A DNA stretch of 64,000 nt from Saprospiraceae bacterium (GTDB taxonomy: Bacteria; Bacteroidota; Bacteroidia; Chitinophagales; Saprospiraceae): assembly GCA_016710265.1 (NCBI GenBank), contig JADJJL010000001.1, forward strand, positions 806,001-870,000, given 5' to 3'. Below the pieces are notes generated by a model. That model saw nothing but the letters and a program-made list of their open reading frames with translations, did no database searches and was not told where the DNA came from. The stretch's first letter is position 1, and each line of letters opens with the position of its first letter. Positions 44,034 through 53,381 of this stretch are shown in pieces. The position numbers and the translations under genes were made by a program.

Positions 44034-44100
44034 AAAAAAAACGACAAGCAGTTTTCACTCCGCTTGTCGTTTTTATAAGATGAAAAACTAAATTTTCGTT
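44034..44100 (-). terminator. Terminator of the M16 peptidase gene, right copy of the 67-bp duplication
   Basis: It carries the same 13-base stem as 42387-42453 and lies two bases past the end of the peptidase gene. It differs from the left copy at three places in 67 bases. Confidence 0.9.
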
Positions 44101-44102
44101 CC

Positions 44103-46958
44103 CTATGGTTTCTTTAATTTATTCGCAAAGTCACCACCTTTTACCATGCTGATTTTGTCAAGACTCACGTGTTTTTTAATGGCCTGATTGATCTGGTCAA
44201 CGGTCAAGTTGGAAAGTTTTTTCTCAAAATCTTCTGTAAAATTCATCGTGCGACCGATCTGGTGCATATAAGACAAACTGGATGCCAAAGAATTATCCTG
44301 TGATCTGGTTACTTTTCGGGATTGTAACATACCTGATTTTGCTTCTTCCAATTCCTTCGCAGTAAATCCTTCTTTCAACATTTTTTCGATCTCTTCTTTA
44401 AATGCTTGCTCTAGGCGATCGCGGTTTTCAGGTGCATAGATGGCATACACGGTAAAATTACCTGCTCTGTCCAAGGATTCTGCAGTCAACTGTGAGCCTA
44501 CTCCGTAAGACAAACCTTCTTTTTGCCTGATTCTGGTAGCCAAACGACTGTTTAGAAATCCTCCTCCGAGTATATAGTTGGCCATCACCAATGCAGGATA
44601 TTCCGGATCATCGTCTTTTACAGAAATATTGCAACCGGCCAAAAACATCGCGTTTGCTTTGTCCGGAGTTTCGATGTTGATGTCTTTTTTAGCCACGTCG
44701 TTGTACTTGGCCGGAATTCTGGTATAAGGTTTATTGCTTTTCCATTTTCCAAAATCTCTAGTAATCTGAGATTTAATGGCTGCTTCATCAAAATCACCAA
44801 CTATGGCTACAGATGCGTTGGTGCTTCCGTAAAATTCTTTATGGTAAGCTTTTAGATCTTCCAATTTAAGATTTTTTACAGCTTGCATTTCTTCGTCTAA
44901 ACTCATGGTATATCGGATATCTCCCATGGTGTAAGGACTGAGATGCTTAGTGTAAGCCAGTCTCACCAAAGATTGTGGATCTGATTTTTGCTCTTCCAAA
45001 TTGGCCAAATCTTCATTTCTGAGTTCTTCAAATTCCTTTTCATTAAAAGCTGGATTTTTAAGAATGTCATTGACAATGGTCAATACTTTGGATAAATTTT
45101 CTCGGGTGGTTTGTACTGAGGCAGTGACCTGTCCACGGCTTTCAAAAAAGCCTACCCTCGCTTTTAGCTTGTCCAATTCATCCTTGATTTCCTGTCTGCC
45201 CATGGTTTTGGTTCCTCTATCCAGCATGGCCGCGGTATAATTGGCGATCACTGCTTTATTTTTAAGACTATTTTCATCACCCATATATAGCGTCATGGTC
45301 GCATTGACCATGTCGCCTTTGGTGGATTTTGGTAACAATGCCCATTTGATGGAATTGGCTTCTTGTCCACGTTTGGTTCTTTTTTCAATGTTCATTGGAG
45401 ATGGATCAAACTCCTCACCCTGTGATTTTGGAGGATCTCCTTTATAATCTTTTAGAAGGGCTGCTACATCCGGTGATGGTGGTATTTCTGATCTGTCTGG
45501 TTTGTCTTCTGGGATAAACATACCTAGGGTTCTGTTGGTCGGCTTAAAATAAGCAGACGCCACTCTTTGTACATCATCCGGTTTTACTTTGCGGATATTG
45601 TCCCTATATAGGAAGGTAAGTCTCCAGTCACCCATTCCAATGTATTCGCTAAGACGACGGCCCAATGCTTCTGTATTGTTAAACAGTAAATCAAAATCTT
45701 TTAAACTCTTGGTCACGGAACGCTCCACTTCCTCTTTGGTCGCTGGATTTGAACGCATGCCATCCAAAGTTTGGATGAGTGTATTTTTTGCATCTTCCAA
45801 ATCACTTTCTTTTCTGACCTGGGCATTAAAATAAGCAAAACCCGGTTCTTTTAAGGTGGCGCACCATCCCCATACACTGGATGCTTTTTTAGTTTCTACC
45901 AATGCTTTGTACAGTCTGCCTGATGGCTCGTTGGTCAATATATCGGTCAATACATCTACGGCAGCAGCATCAGGATGCGCTCCCGGTGGAATGTGGTACA
46001 AACAAGCTACGGCCTGCACATCACCAACTCTTTTTAAATTTACCAATCGCTCTCCGTCTTGTACCGGTTCTTCGGTATAGGTTGGAATCAACTGACGTTC
46101 CGGCCGTGGGATTTTGGCAAAATATTCGGTCACGAGTTCGACCACTTTTTTCTCGTCGATTTTTCCGGCAACCACCAATACTGCATTGTCAGGTTGGTAG
46201 TACTTGCGGTAAAAGGCTTGTAAACGGTCGATCGGCACATTTTCTATGTCTGCTCTGGCTCCGATGGTGGTATTACCGTAATTGTGCCATAAATAAGCAG
46301 CGGACATCACCCTTTTCATCAAGACTCCGGTTGGGCTGTTTTCGCCAGATTCATATTCATTTCTAACCACGGACATTTCACTGTCCAGGTCTTTTTTTGC
46401 AATATAGGAATTGATCATTCGGTCTGCTTCTAAATCCAATGCCCAACGTAAATTCTCTTCTGTAGCAGAAAATGTTTCGAAATAGTTGGTACGATCATAC
46501 CAGGTGGTTCCATTGGGTCTGGCACCATGGCTAGAGAGCTCAGATGGGATGTCAGGGTGATTGGGTGTACCTTTAAAAACTAGATGCTCTAATAAATGCG
46601 CCATACCGGTTTCACCATATCCTTCGTGTCTGGAACCTACCAGATAGGTAATGTTGACGGTGATGGTTTGTTTGGAATTGTCTGGAAAAACCAAAAAACG
46701 AAGTCCGTTAGGAAGCTTGTATTCGGTAATACCTTCCACAGAGGTGACTTTTTCAGCCTTGTTGTCCATGGATTTAATAGCCTGATCGTTTTGGCTTTGA
46801 GTAGTCGTTTGGTTCATTTTATTCTCCTGATTGTTAACTGTTTTGGCAGAGGTTTGTGCCTCAATAATCTTTGGTTTCTTGGGATTAAACCCCTGTGCCG
46901 ACATTGGGCTGTAAACTAGTCCAGTAAAAAGGACCCATAAGACAAATTGTTTGATCAT
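44103..46958 (-). CDS. M16 (pitrilysin-type) zinc peptidase, two-domain
   Basis: The 951-residue protein has a signal peptide (FTGLVYSPMSAQ|GF) and two M16 halves. The first has the inverted zinc motif GMAHLLEHLVFKGTPN (His121, Glu124, His125) and a downstream Glu in VVRNEYESGENSP; the second has lost the zinc motif and ends with GGGFLNSRLATRIRQKEGLSYG. This is the usual active/inactive pairing. Residues 30-75 are an unusual Asn/Gln-rich linker. It should digest peptides in the periplasm. A 5' leader of about 80 bases precedes the gene. Confidence 0.93.
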   Translation of the reverse strand: MIKQFVLWVLFTGLVYSPMSAQGFNPKKPKIIEAQTSAKTVNNQENKMNQTTTQSQNDQAIKSMDNKAEKVTSVEGITEYKLPNGLRFLVFPDNSKQTITVNITYLVGSRHEGYGETGMAHLLEHLVFKGTPNHPDIPSELSSHGARPNGTTWYDRTNYFETFSATEENLRWALDLEADRMINSYIAKKDLDSEMSVVRNEYESGENSPTGVLMKRVMSAAYLWHNYGNTTIGARADIENVPIDRLQAFYRKYYQPDNAVLVVAGKIDEKKVVELVTEYFAKIPRPERQLIPTYTEEPVQDGERLVNLKRVGDVQAVACLYHIPPGAHPDAAAVDVLTDILTNEPSGRLYKALVETKKASSVWGWCATLKEPGFAYFNAQVRKESDLEDAKNTLIQTLDGMRSNPATKEEVERSVTKSLKDFDLLFNNTEALGRRLSEYIGMGDWRLTFLYRDNIRKVKPDDVQRVASAYFKPTNRTLGMFIPEDKPDRSEIPPSPDVAALLKDYKGDPPKSQGEEFDPSPMNIEKRTKRGQEANSIKWALLPKSTKGDMVNATMTLYMGDENSLKNKAVIANYTAAMLDRGTKTMGRQEIKDELDKLKARVGFFESRGQVTASVQTTRENLSKVLTIVNDILKNPAFNEKEFEELRNEDLANLEEQKSDPQSLVRLAYTKHLSPYTMGDIRYTMSLDEEMQAVKNLKLEDLKAYHKEFYGSTNASVAIVGDFDEAAIKSQITRDFGKWKSNKPYTRIPAKYNDVAKKDINIETPDKANAMFLAGCNISVKDDDPEYPALVMANYILGGGFLNSRLATRIRQKEGLSYGVGSQLTAESLDRAGNFTVYAIYAPENRDRLEQAFKEEIEKMLKEGFTAKELEEAKSGMLQSRKVTRSQDNSLASSLSYMHQIGRTMNFTEDFEKKLSNLTVDQINQAIKKHVSLDKISMVKGGDFANKLKKP

Positions 46959-47046
46959 ACCTTATAAATTTTTTAGCTTTAATTTTAGTAATCCAATTAT
47001 AACGCATCAACTACGAAAGTGTTCGTAATTGGTGTCAAATAATTTG

Positions 47047-47054
47047 CAAAGTTA
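47047..47054 (-). promoter_or_regulatory. -7 element of the M16 peptidase gene
   Basis: TAACTTTG on the minus strand is an exact TAnnTTTG. It lies about 90 bases before the ATG; no TTTG is seen at the -33 position. An ACGAACACTTTCGT hairpin (about 47011-47024) lies in the predicted leader. Confidence 0.45.
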
Positions 47055-47096
47055 GGTTTATATTGAATATTTAGGCAGAAAACCCGCATTTAGAAT

Positions 47097-48032
47097 CTAT
47101 CCAATCCCATAAATCAATACTTCAATCTTGCCATTTTTATCAATATACGCTCTGTACATTCCTTCTGTATTAAAGGGTGTACACACATTGCCATGAGCAT
47201 CCAAAGCGATCAAACCACCATCTCCTCCGATTTTGGGTAGTTCCTGATGCACCAATTGACTACTGGATTGTTCCAAACTTAAACCTCCGAAATGCATACC
47301 CGCGTGCACTTGAAAAGCGGCACTGCATTTCATAAAATATTCACCTGATCCAGTGCAAGAAACCGCACAACTAATATCATTGGCGTAAGTTCCTGCTCCT
47401 ATAATAGGGCTGTCTCCGATTCTGCCATATTTTTTATTGGTCATACCTCCTGTGGAAGTTGCCGCAGCTAGATGACCCTGCTGATCGAGTGCAACTGCCC
47501 CCACTGTTCCAAATTTTTTATCCGCTTGGTGATCGAGCATGGTTTTACCACTGTCTCTGATGGACTCCAACTGCTTCCAGCGAAACTCAGTATAAAAATA
47601 ATCATCCGGCATTTTTGGAATATTCATCTCTTCAGCAAAACGATTGGCGCCTTCTCCAACCAACAAGACATGGTCTGTTTTTTCCATGACCATACGTGCC
47701 AATAAAACTGGATTGGCAATTCCGGTACAAGCCGCGATGGCTCCTGCATCCAGGTTTTCACCATTCATCACGGATGCATCCATTTCTATTTTTCCATCGT
47801 GCGTAAAAACAGAGCCGCGACCTGAGTTAAACAATGGACAATTTTCGAGTTCCATGACCGACCTGCAAACAGCATCCAATGAGGAGGCTCCAGATTTCAA
47901 CAAAGCATATCCGGCTTCCAGCGCACTTCGCAATGCTTCGAGATACATTTTTTCCTGAGATGGACTAAGACTGCCTCTCGGAATGGTACCTGCTCCACCG
48001 TGGATGGCTATTGCAATTTTTGAAGAATTCAT
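47097..48032 (-). CDS. Isoaspartyl peptidase / plant-type L-asparaginase
   Basis: The 311-residue Ntn hydrolase begins IAIAIHGGAGTI. The self-processing and nucleophilic Thr is Thr176 in KKFGTVGAVALDQQGHLAAATSTGGMTNK, followed by GRIGDSPIIGAGTYA, and GSGEYFMKC lies further on. There is no signal peptide, so it is probably cytoplasmic, clearing isoaspartyl dipeptides or asparagine. Its length fits the unprocessed precursor. It ends 64 bases upstream of the M16 leader on the same strand. Confidence 0.92.
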   Translation of the reverse strand: MNSSKIAIAIHGGAGTIPRGSLSPSQEKMYLEALRSALEAGYALLKSGASSLDAVCRSVMELENCPLFNSGRGSVFTHDGKIEMDASVMNGENLDAGAIAACTGIANPVLLARMVMEKTDHVLLVGEGANRFAEEMNIPKMPDDYFYTEFRWKQLESIRDSGKTMLDHQADKKFGTVGAVALDQQGHLAAATSTGGMTNKKYGRIGDSPIIGAGTYANDISCAVSCTGSGEYFMKCSAAFQVHAGMHFGGLSLEQSSSQLVHQELPKIGGDGGLIALDAHGNVCTPFNTEGMYRAYIDKNGKIEVLIYGIG

Positions 48033-48062
48033 TTTCTAATATTATGCTATCAAACTAATTTC

Positions 48063-50867
48063 TCAAATCAATTTTTCTTTTAGGAAATGTCCCGTATGGG
48101 ATTCCTTAACTTTCAAAATTCCTTCAGGGATTCCTTCATACAACAATCTACCTCCCGCTTTTCCTCCATCAGGACCCAAATCAATCAACCAATCGCAGGT
48201 TTTAATAACTTCCATATTGTGTTCGATGACCAAAACAGTATGTCCTTTTTCAACCAAACCATGCAGCGCGTGAAGTAATTTTCGGATATCATCAAAATGA
48301 AGCCCGGTCGTGGGTTCATCAAAAATAAAAAATATTTTTTGGGATGAATCTTCCAATCCTAAATAATATCCCAACTTTAATCTTTGGGCTTCTCCTCCTG
48401 ACAAGGTAGAAGACGATTGTCCTAATTTAAGATATCCCAATCCGACATCGTAAAGTGGTTTTAATTTTTTGACGATGTCTTTTTTATCATGAAAAAAATT
48501 GAGTGCTTCTTCAATGCTCAATTCCAACACATCAAAAATATTTTTCTCTTTATAGTACACTTCAAGAATTTCATTCTTAAAACGCTTTCCACCACAGTCT
48601 TCACATAACAAAGTAACATCTGCTAAAAATTGCATTTCCACGATGACATGTCCGTCACCTTTGCAAGCTTCACAACGACCACCTTCCACATTAAAAGAAA
48701 AATGTTTTGGAAGGTATCCTCTGATTCTGGACAGTTGTTGATTTTTGTAAATCTCTCTGATGTCGTCGTATGCTTTTACATAAGTTGCTGGATTTGATCT
48801 CGAAGATCTTCCAATCCCTTGTTGGCTCACCATTTCTACTTGTGATAGCAAATTGACAGGTCCGTTTAAACTAGCACCCAGTAAGGCGTCTTCAGGGATT
48901 GCATCTTCCAGAATTTGCTGGAGCAAAGGATAGAGCATGTGCTTAACCAATGTTGTTTTTCCAGAGCCTGAAACTCCGGTGACACAGATCAAATTATTGA
49001 GTGGAAATTTGACATCCAATTGACATAAATTGTGCAATTGTGCACCGTTAAGAATTAAATAATCGCGTTGCGGTCTTTTATAAAGTGGCTTTTCAATTTT
49101 TTTAAAGCCTGTTAAATAGGCGGCGGTCAAATTATCCAATCCTTCAGAAATAAAATCAGAATAATTTCCGCTGTAATTCAAATATCCTCCATGAATGCCT
49201 GCACCGGGTCCAATGTCAATGATGTAATCTGCCTGACGAATCACTTCTTCTTCGTGCTCAATGACAATGACGGTATTTTTTAAATCCCTCAACTTAAAAA
49301 GGACTTCGATTAATCTGGCAGTGTCTTTAGGATGTAATCCAATGCTGGGTTCGTCCAGAATATAAAGTGATTCACAGAGATTAGATCCAAGGGTACGTGT
49401 AAGATGAATTCGTTGAGACTCTCCACCGCTCAAGCTCCCGGCTAATCTGTCCAACATTAAATAAGATAAACCCATGGTGCAAAGAATTTGCAATCTTGAT
49501 TTAATCTCTTCTAAAATTCGATCCGCGATTTGTTGTTCCTGTTCATCCAATTGGATTTCTTTAAAAAATTCTAAAAGTTCGTCAATTGGAACAAACATCA
49601 TTTCCCGAAAACTCTTTCCTTTGACCCGTACATAATACGCTTCTGGTCTTAATCTTCCACCTTTGCAAGAATCGCAACTTGTCCTGCCGCGGTATCTGGC
49701 AATCATGATACGATTTTGGATCTTGTAGGTTTGTTGCTCTAATTCTTTAAAAAAAGCTCTGATTCCTTTATAATCCCCTTGGCCTTCCCATAATATTTCT
49801 TTCTCTGAAGTGGTGAGATCTCTGTAAGGACGATGAATGGGAAATTTTGATTTAGAATTGATGAGTGGACTCAGCCATTCCTTTGCGCGTTCTTCATTCC
49901 AACAAGCGATGGCTCCATCGTAAACCGATTTGGAAGGATTGGGGATCACTTTATTTTCATCCAGGCCCATAATTCTTCCGTAACCTTCGCATTTGGGGCA
50001 AGCACCAAAGGAGTTGTTGTAATTAAACAATGCCGCTGTTGGTTCTGCAAATTCTAAACCATCCAATTCAAGTTTGGTATTGTATTCTTTTATTTCTGAT
50101 TCATCAATGATTACTTTACAATGGCCATGACCTTCTGCCAAAGCGGTTTGAACAGAGTCAGCAAGCCTCTTCATAAAATCTTCATCCACCTCATCCATTA
50201 GAAAGCGATCTACCAAAATCAAAGATTTTGATTCTGACTTAAAAAGATTAGAAATGGAAGCTTGGTCCGGTGATTCGATGCAATCCTGGATGTCAAGCAT
50301 TTTGCCATCCAACCAAATCCTCGTAAATCCCTTCTGAAGTAAAAATTCAAGTTCTTGTTTTGCGGGTCTTGGATTCTTTTGGAATTTCAAACTAAATCCA
50401 AGGTACACTTTCGTTCCTTTGGGTAACTCACTTATAAAATCGACGATATGACTGATAGAATGTTTGACAACCTCATTTCCTGATATTGGAGAATAGGTTC
50501 TGCCAATTTTAGCAAATAACAATCGGATAAAATCATAAATTTCGGTCATACTGCCCACCGTGGATCTCGCATTGGAAGAACTCACTTTTTGTTCGATGGC
50601 AATGGCCGGACAAAGTCCTTTAATATAATCCACATCCGGCTTCTTCATCCGATGCAGAAACTGACGGGCATAAGAGGATAAACTTTCTACATATCTCCTC
50701 TGACCTTCCGCATACAAAGTATCAATGATCAAAGATGACTTTCCAGATCCCGAAAGGCCAGTCACCACCACCAATTTGTGCTTAGGAATGGTCAGGTCTA
50801 TCCCTTTAAGATTATTGGATCTGGCTCCTTTTAGGATGATCTGATTTGATACGGGAGGATTGGTCAT
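48063..50867 (-). CDS. uvrA: Excinuclease ABC subunit A (UvrA family)
   Basis: The 934-residue protein has two ABC modules. Walker A loops are VVTGLSGSGKSSLIIDTLYAEGQRRYVESLSSYARQF near 34 and CVTGVSGSGKTTLVKH; the signatures are LSGGESQRIHLTRTLGSNL and LSGGEAQRLKLGYYLG. Zinc pairs include CPKC, CDSC, CEAC and CEDC. In place of the usual HCPVCG segment it has YSPISGNEVVKHS, so it may be a second UvrA-type paralogue, common in Bacteroidota, rather than the main repair protein. ATG 50867 is chosen as the start over 50894. Confidence 0.88.
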   Translation of the reverse strand: MTNPPVSNQIILKGARSNNLKGIDLTIPKHKLVVVTGLSGSGKSSLIIDTLYAEGQRRYVESLSSYARQFLHRMKKPDVDYIKGLCPAIAIEQKVSSSNARSTVGSMTEIYDFIRLLFAKIGRTYSPISGNEVVKHSISHIVDFISELPKGTKVYLGFSLKFQKNPRPAKQELEFLLQKGFTRIWLDGKMLDIQDCIESPDQASISNLFKSESKSLILVDRFLMDEVDEDFMKRLADSVQTALAEGHGHCKVIIDESEIKEYNTKLELDGLEFAEPTAALFNYNNSFGACPKCEGYGRIMGLDENKVIPNPSKSVYDGAIACWNEERAKEWLSPLINSKSKFPIHRPYRDLTTSEKEILWEGQGDYKGIRAFFKELEQQTYKIQNRIMIARYRGRTSCDSCKGGRLRPEAYYVRVKGKSFREMMFVPIDELLEFFKEIQLDEQEQQIADRILEEIKSRLQILCTMGLSYLMLDRLAGSLSGGESQRIHLTRTLGSNLCESLYILDEPSIGLHPKDTARLIEVLFKLRDLKNTVIVIEHEEEVIRQADYIIDIGPGAGIHGGYLNYSGNYSDFISEGLDNLTAAYLTGFKKIEKPLYKRPQRDYLILNGAQLHNLCQLDVKFPLNNLICVTGVSGSGKTTLVKHMLYPLLQQILEDAIPEDALLGASLNGPVNLLSQVEMVSQQGIGRSSRSNPATYVKAYDDIREIYKNQQLSRIRGYLPKHFSFNVEGGRCEACKGDGHVIVEMQFLADVTLLCEDCGGKRFKNEILEVYYKEKNIFDVLELSIEEALNFFHDKKDIVKKLKPLYDVGLGYLKLGQSSSTLSGGEAQRLKLGYYLGLEDSSQKIFFIFDEPTTGLHFDDIRKLLHALHGLVEKGHTVLVIEHNMEVIKTCDWLIDLGPDGGKAGGRLLYEGIPEGILKVKESHTGHFLKEKLI

Positions 50868-51230
50868 GTCTTTAAATAAGCTATTAAAACACAAAGAGAA
50901 TCAATTTTGATGTAAGAAAAGCCGCTTTCATAAAAATTAACCCTTGAGAATTTATAGTGAAGAATGATTAAAACTTTATCTATTGAATATCAACAAAATA
51001 TACTCCTACTTAAAAGGAGAAACGGATGGAAAGGACAATATTTGGTATCATTTTTGCAAATAGTAAAGTATGTAGATTTGGTTAAATTTGAGTTAAAACA
51101 GATTTTTTCTGTTTGAATTTTAAATATTATCTATCTTTACAGGGTCAATTCAATTAAATACTTAAAATCAAATATCGCCTATAGAGCTAAACTTCTACAC
51201 TTTTTATAAGATTGGTTAAAAAAAAGTAGT
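50868..51230. other. Divergent intergenic region between uvrA and the sigma factor gene
   Basis: No convincing gene is present. A 19-codon frame at 51026-51085 follows AAAAGGAG but has no other support. TTTG near 51110 and TATCTTTA, a near match to the -7 element, near 51130 may drive the sigma factor gene with a leader of about 85 bases. Confidence 0.4.
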
Positions 51231-51812
51231 ATGCAAGTATCTCAATTGTGCGATCAGGAATTGATCACCCATTATCTAGACGGAAATGATTCAGCCTTTA
51301 AGGAGCTTTTAGAAAGGCACCAGAAAAAAATTTATACCACCATTTATCTATTTGTAAAAGACAGAGACATGGCGGAAGATCTTTTTCAAGAGGTCTTTAT
51401 TAAAATCATCGACACCTTACGCAAGAAGGCCTATAACCATGAAGGTAAATTTTCACAATGGGCTACCAGGATTGCTTACAATATGTGCGTAGACCAGTTC
51501 AGAAGAAATAAAAAACATACCAAAGTTCAAACTTCTGAGGAATTTGACATCTTTAATGTTCTGGAGCTTCCGGACCACAATAAAGAGGATCAAATGATTA
51601 TCAGTGAAGTGCATGGGACTGTTCGTAAATTGGTAGATATGTTACCTGACGAACAAAAAGAAGTGGTTATTCTTAGGCATTACGCAGATCTCAGCTTTAA
51701 AGAAATATCTGCATTGACCAATGTAAGTATCAACACCGCTTTAGGCCGTATGCGTTACGCGCTCATCAATATCCGGAAAATGATGGAAGAAAAAGCCATT
51801 GTTTTACATTGA
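51231..51812 (+). CDS. ECF-type RNA polymerase sigma factor
   Basis: The 193-residue protein has sigma region 2 at about 15-95 (FKELLERHQKKIYTTIYLFVKDRDMAEDLFQEVFIKII and WATRIAYNMCVDQFRRNKK) and region 4 at about 130-185 (LPDEQKEVVILRHYADLSFKEISALTNVSINTALGRMRYAL). It should redirect RNA polymerase to a set of target promoters. No anti-sigma factor gene is adjacent, so its control is not apparent. The glycan cluster starts 147 bases later. Confidence 0.92.
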   Translation: MQVSQLCDQELITHYLDGNDSAFKELLERHQKKIYTTIYLFVKDRDMAEDLFQEVFIKIIDTLRKKAYNHEGKFSQWATRIAYNMCVDQFRRNKKHTKVQTSEEFDIFNVLELPDHNKEDQMIISEVHGTVRKLVDMLPDEQKEVVILRHYADLSFKEISALTNVSINTALGRMRYALINIRKMMEEKAIVLH

Positions 51813-51934
51813 TTTTTGGTCTTGAAATTGTACATAACTTTATAATTTTAGGGTCAGATTTCAAATTCAGATTCTCAATAAGAAATGAATTACCTAGGAT
51901 GGTTTAGTTATTCCATCATTATGCTAAATTGAAC

Positions 51935-51942
51935 TAATTTTG
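51935..51942 (+). promoter_or_regulatory. -7 element of the surface-glycan cluster
   Basis: TAATTTTG matches TAnnTTTG. It is followed by AAAGG at 51950-51954, a good ribosome site 6 bases before the TTG start at 51960. Confidence 0.6.
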
Positions 51943-51959
51943 CCAATTAAAGGCAATTT

Positions 51960-53381
51960 TTGAATTCCACCGCTCAATCGATTAACACAACATTCAGATG
52001 GCAATTCGCCTCATCTGTTTTTATTACCCTTGTTCAGGTAATTGGTTTGGTGTTATTAGGCAGGTATCTTGATTTCAAAGAACTCGGTGCATATGCATTG
52101 TTCCAAATTGCTTTCAGATTTGCGCTTTATGTTTTTGAACCAGGAATGTATTTCTCAATCGTACAAAGACATAGTTCAAATTCTACTCTTTTAAACATAC
52201 TCACTAGAAAACAGATCTGGTTTATATTGATACCGGTAATTTTAGTCTTTGCAGGAAGTTTTTGGAGTGATGATGAGAGAACATGGAGGATTATCATAGC
52301 TGCGGTCATGCTTATATGGACCATAGGATTGGGATCTCTTTTTCACAACCTTCTTATATTTTATAACAAACAAAAAGAAATTGCAAAATTTCAATCGATT
52401 GCTTATTTTTTAGAATTCGTTTGGATCCTTAGTTTAATCCGTTTGATGGATCCTCTCACTGTTTTTGTGTTTGGAGTTGTATTAAGATATATCATTTTTT
52501 ATGGATTTTGTTTTTGGCAAGAGAAGAAAGAAAAAAGAAGCCAAGATGAAATCTCTGATGAAGAAATTGAACATCAGCATATAAAACCAGGCAGAAGTAA
52601 TATGTTGTCTCAAGCATTGAGCTTTATCCAGGGCCAATACGACACTGTTTTGATCACGCTTTTGTTTGGCTTAAATGTGCTTGGTCCTTACAATCTTGCC
52701 ACTGAATATAGTTATCTCGCTTTTTCAAAAATCAATCCTCTTTTTCATAAAGCAATCTTTCCACATCTTAGCAAAGCCCATAAAAACAAAGAAGATACTG
52801 CGGTCATTATTCAAGAAAGCATCACTCAATTTCTATTTGTGATGCTGCCCATTTACATTTTACTTTGGATCAATAGAAGTACCATATTGAATCTCGCATA
52901 TGGTCAAAAAAGCGAAGAGTTGGCATGGATGGCTGGCTTGATTCTCATTGTTGCATTTATTAAATCGGTGAATAATCAATTTACTACCTTTCTCTTAGCA
53001 TTGGGTAAGGCCGGATTTATTCTGAAATTAAATTTATGGATTTTTATTAGTAATTACATCATTTGCACTCTGTTTTATTTTCTAAAGATAGACCTCAATG
53101 TGTTTTTAATTTTTAGCATACTTTATTCATTGTTGTATTTGGCTGTGGGGATCTATTATCTTCAGTCTGTATTGAAAAGCACACAGCTCATTGTAAATTC
53201 ATCCACATTTAAAGTACTGCTTTCTGCAGCTATCGGATTTATTTTATGCCTAGGATTGGTCATGTGGCAGGGATATAATCTTTTTACTTTATCTTCCACG
53301 GTGATATGCTTTTTCATTATGCTTTATATCTTAAATAAAAATCGAGTGACAGGATTGCTCCAATTAAGAATTCTATCATGA
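51960..53381 (+). CDS. Polysaccharide flippase (Wzx-like)
   Basis: The 473-residue protein has about 12-14 membrane helices, starting with FRWQFASSVFITLVQVIGLVLLGRYLDFKELGAYALFQ, the usual opening of MATE-like polysaccharide exporters. It should flip lipid-linked glycan repeat units across the inner membrane. The start is TTG at 51960 with a clear ribosome site. Its last four bases overlap the next gene (ATGA), so the four genes 51960-57226 form one unit. Confidence 0.88.
   Translation: MNSTAQSINTTFRWQFASSVFITLVQVIGLVLLGRYLDFKELGAYALFQIAFRFALYVFEPGMYFSIVQRHSSNSTLLNILTRKQIWFILIPVILVFAGSFWSDDERTWRIIIAAVMLIWTIGLGSLFHNLLIFYNKQKEIAKFQSIAYFLEFVWILSLIRLMDPLTVFVFGVVLRYIIFYGFCFWQEKKEKRSQDEISDEEIEHQHIKPGRSNMLSQALSFIQGQYDTVLITLLFGLNVLGPYNLATEYSYLAFSKINPLFHKAIFPHLSKAHKNKEDTAVIIQESITQFLFVMLPIYILLWINRSTILNLAYGQKSEELAWMAGLILIVAFIKSVNNQFTTFLLALGKAGFILKLNLWIFISNYIICTLFYFLKIDLNVFLIFSILYSLLYLAVGIYYLQSVLKSTQLIVNSSTFKVLLSAAIGFILCLGLVMWQGYNLFTLSSTVICFFIMLYILNKNRVTGLLQLRILS

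Noticed and set aside
45902..46366. 154-codon plus-strand frame
   Set aside because: It lies wholly opposite the M16 peptidase and has no protein-family features.
51026..51085. 19-codon frame behind AAAAGGAG
   Set aside because: It is too short to judge and shows no family resemblance; a ribosome-site match alone is not sufficient.
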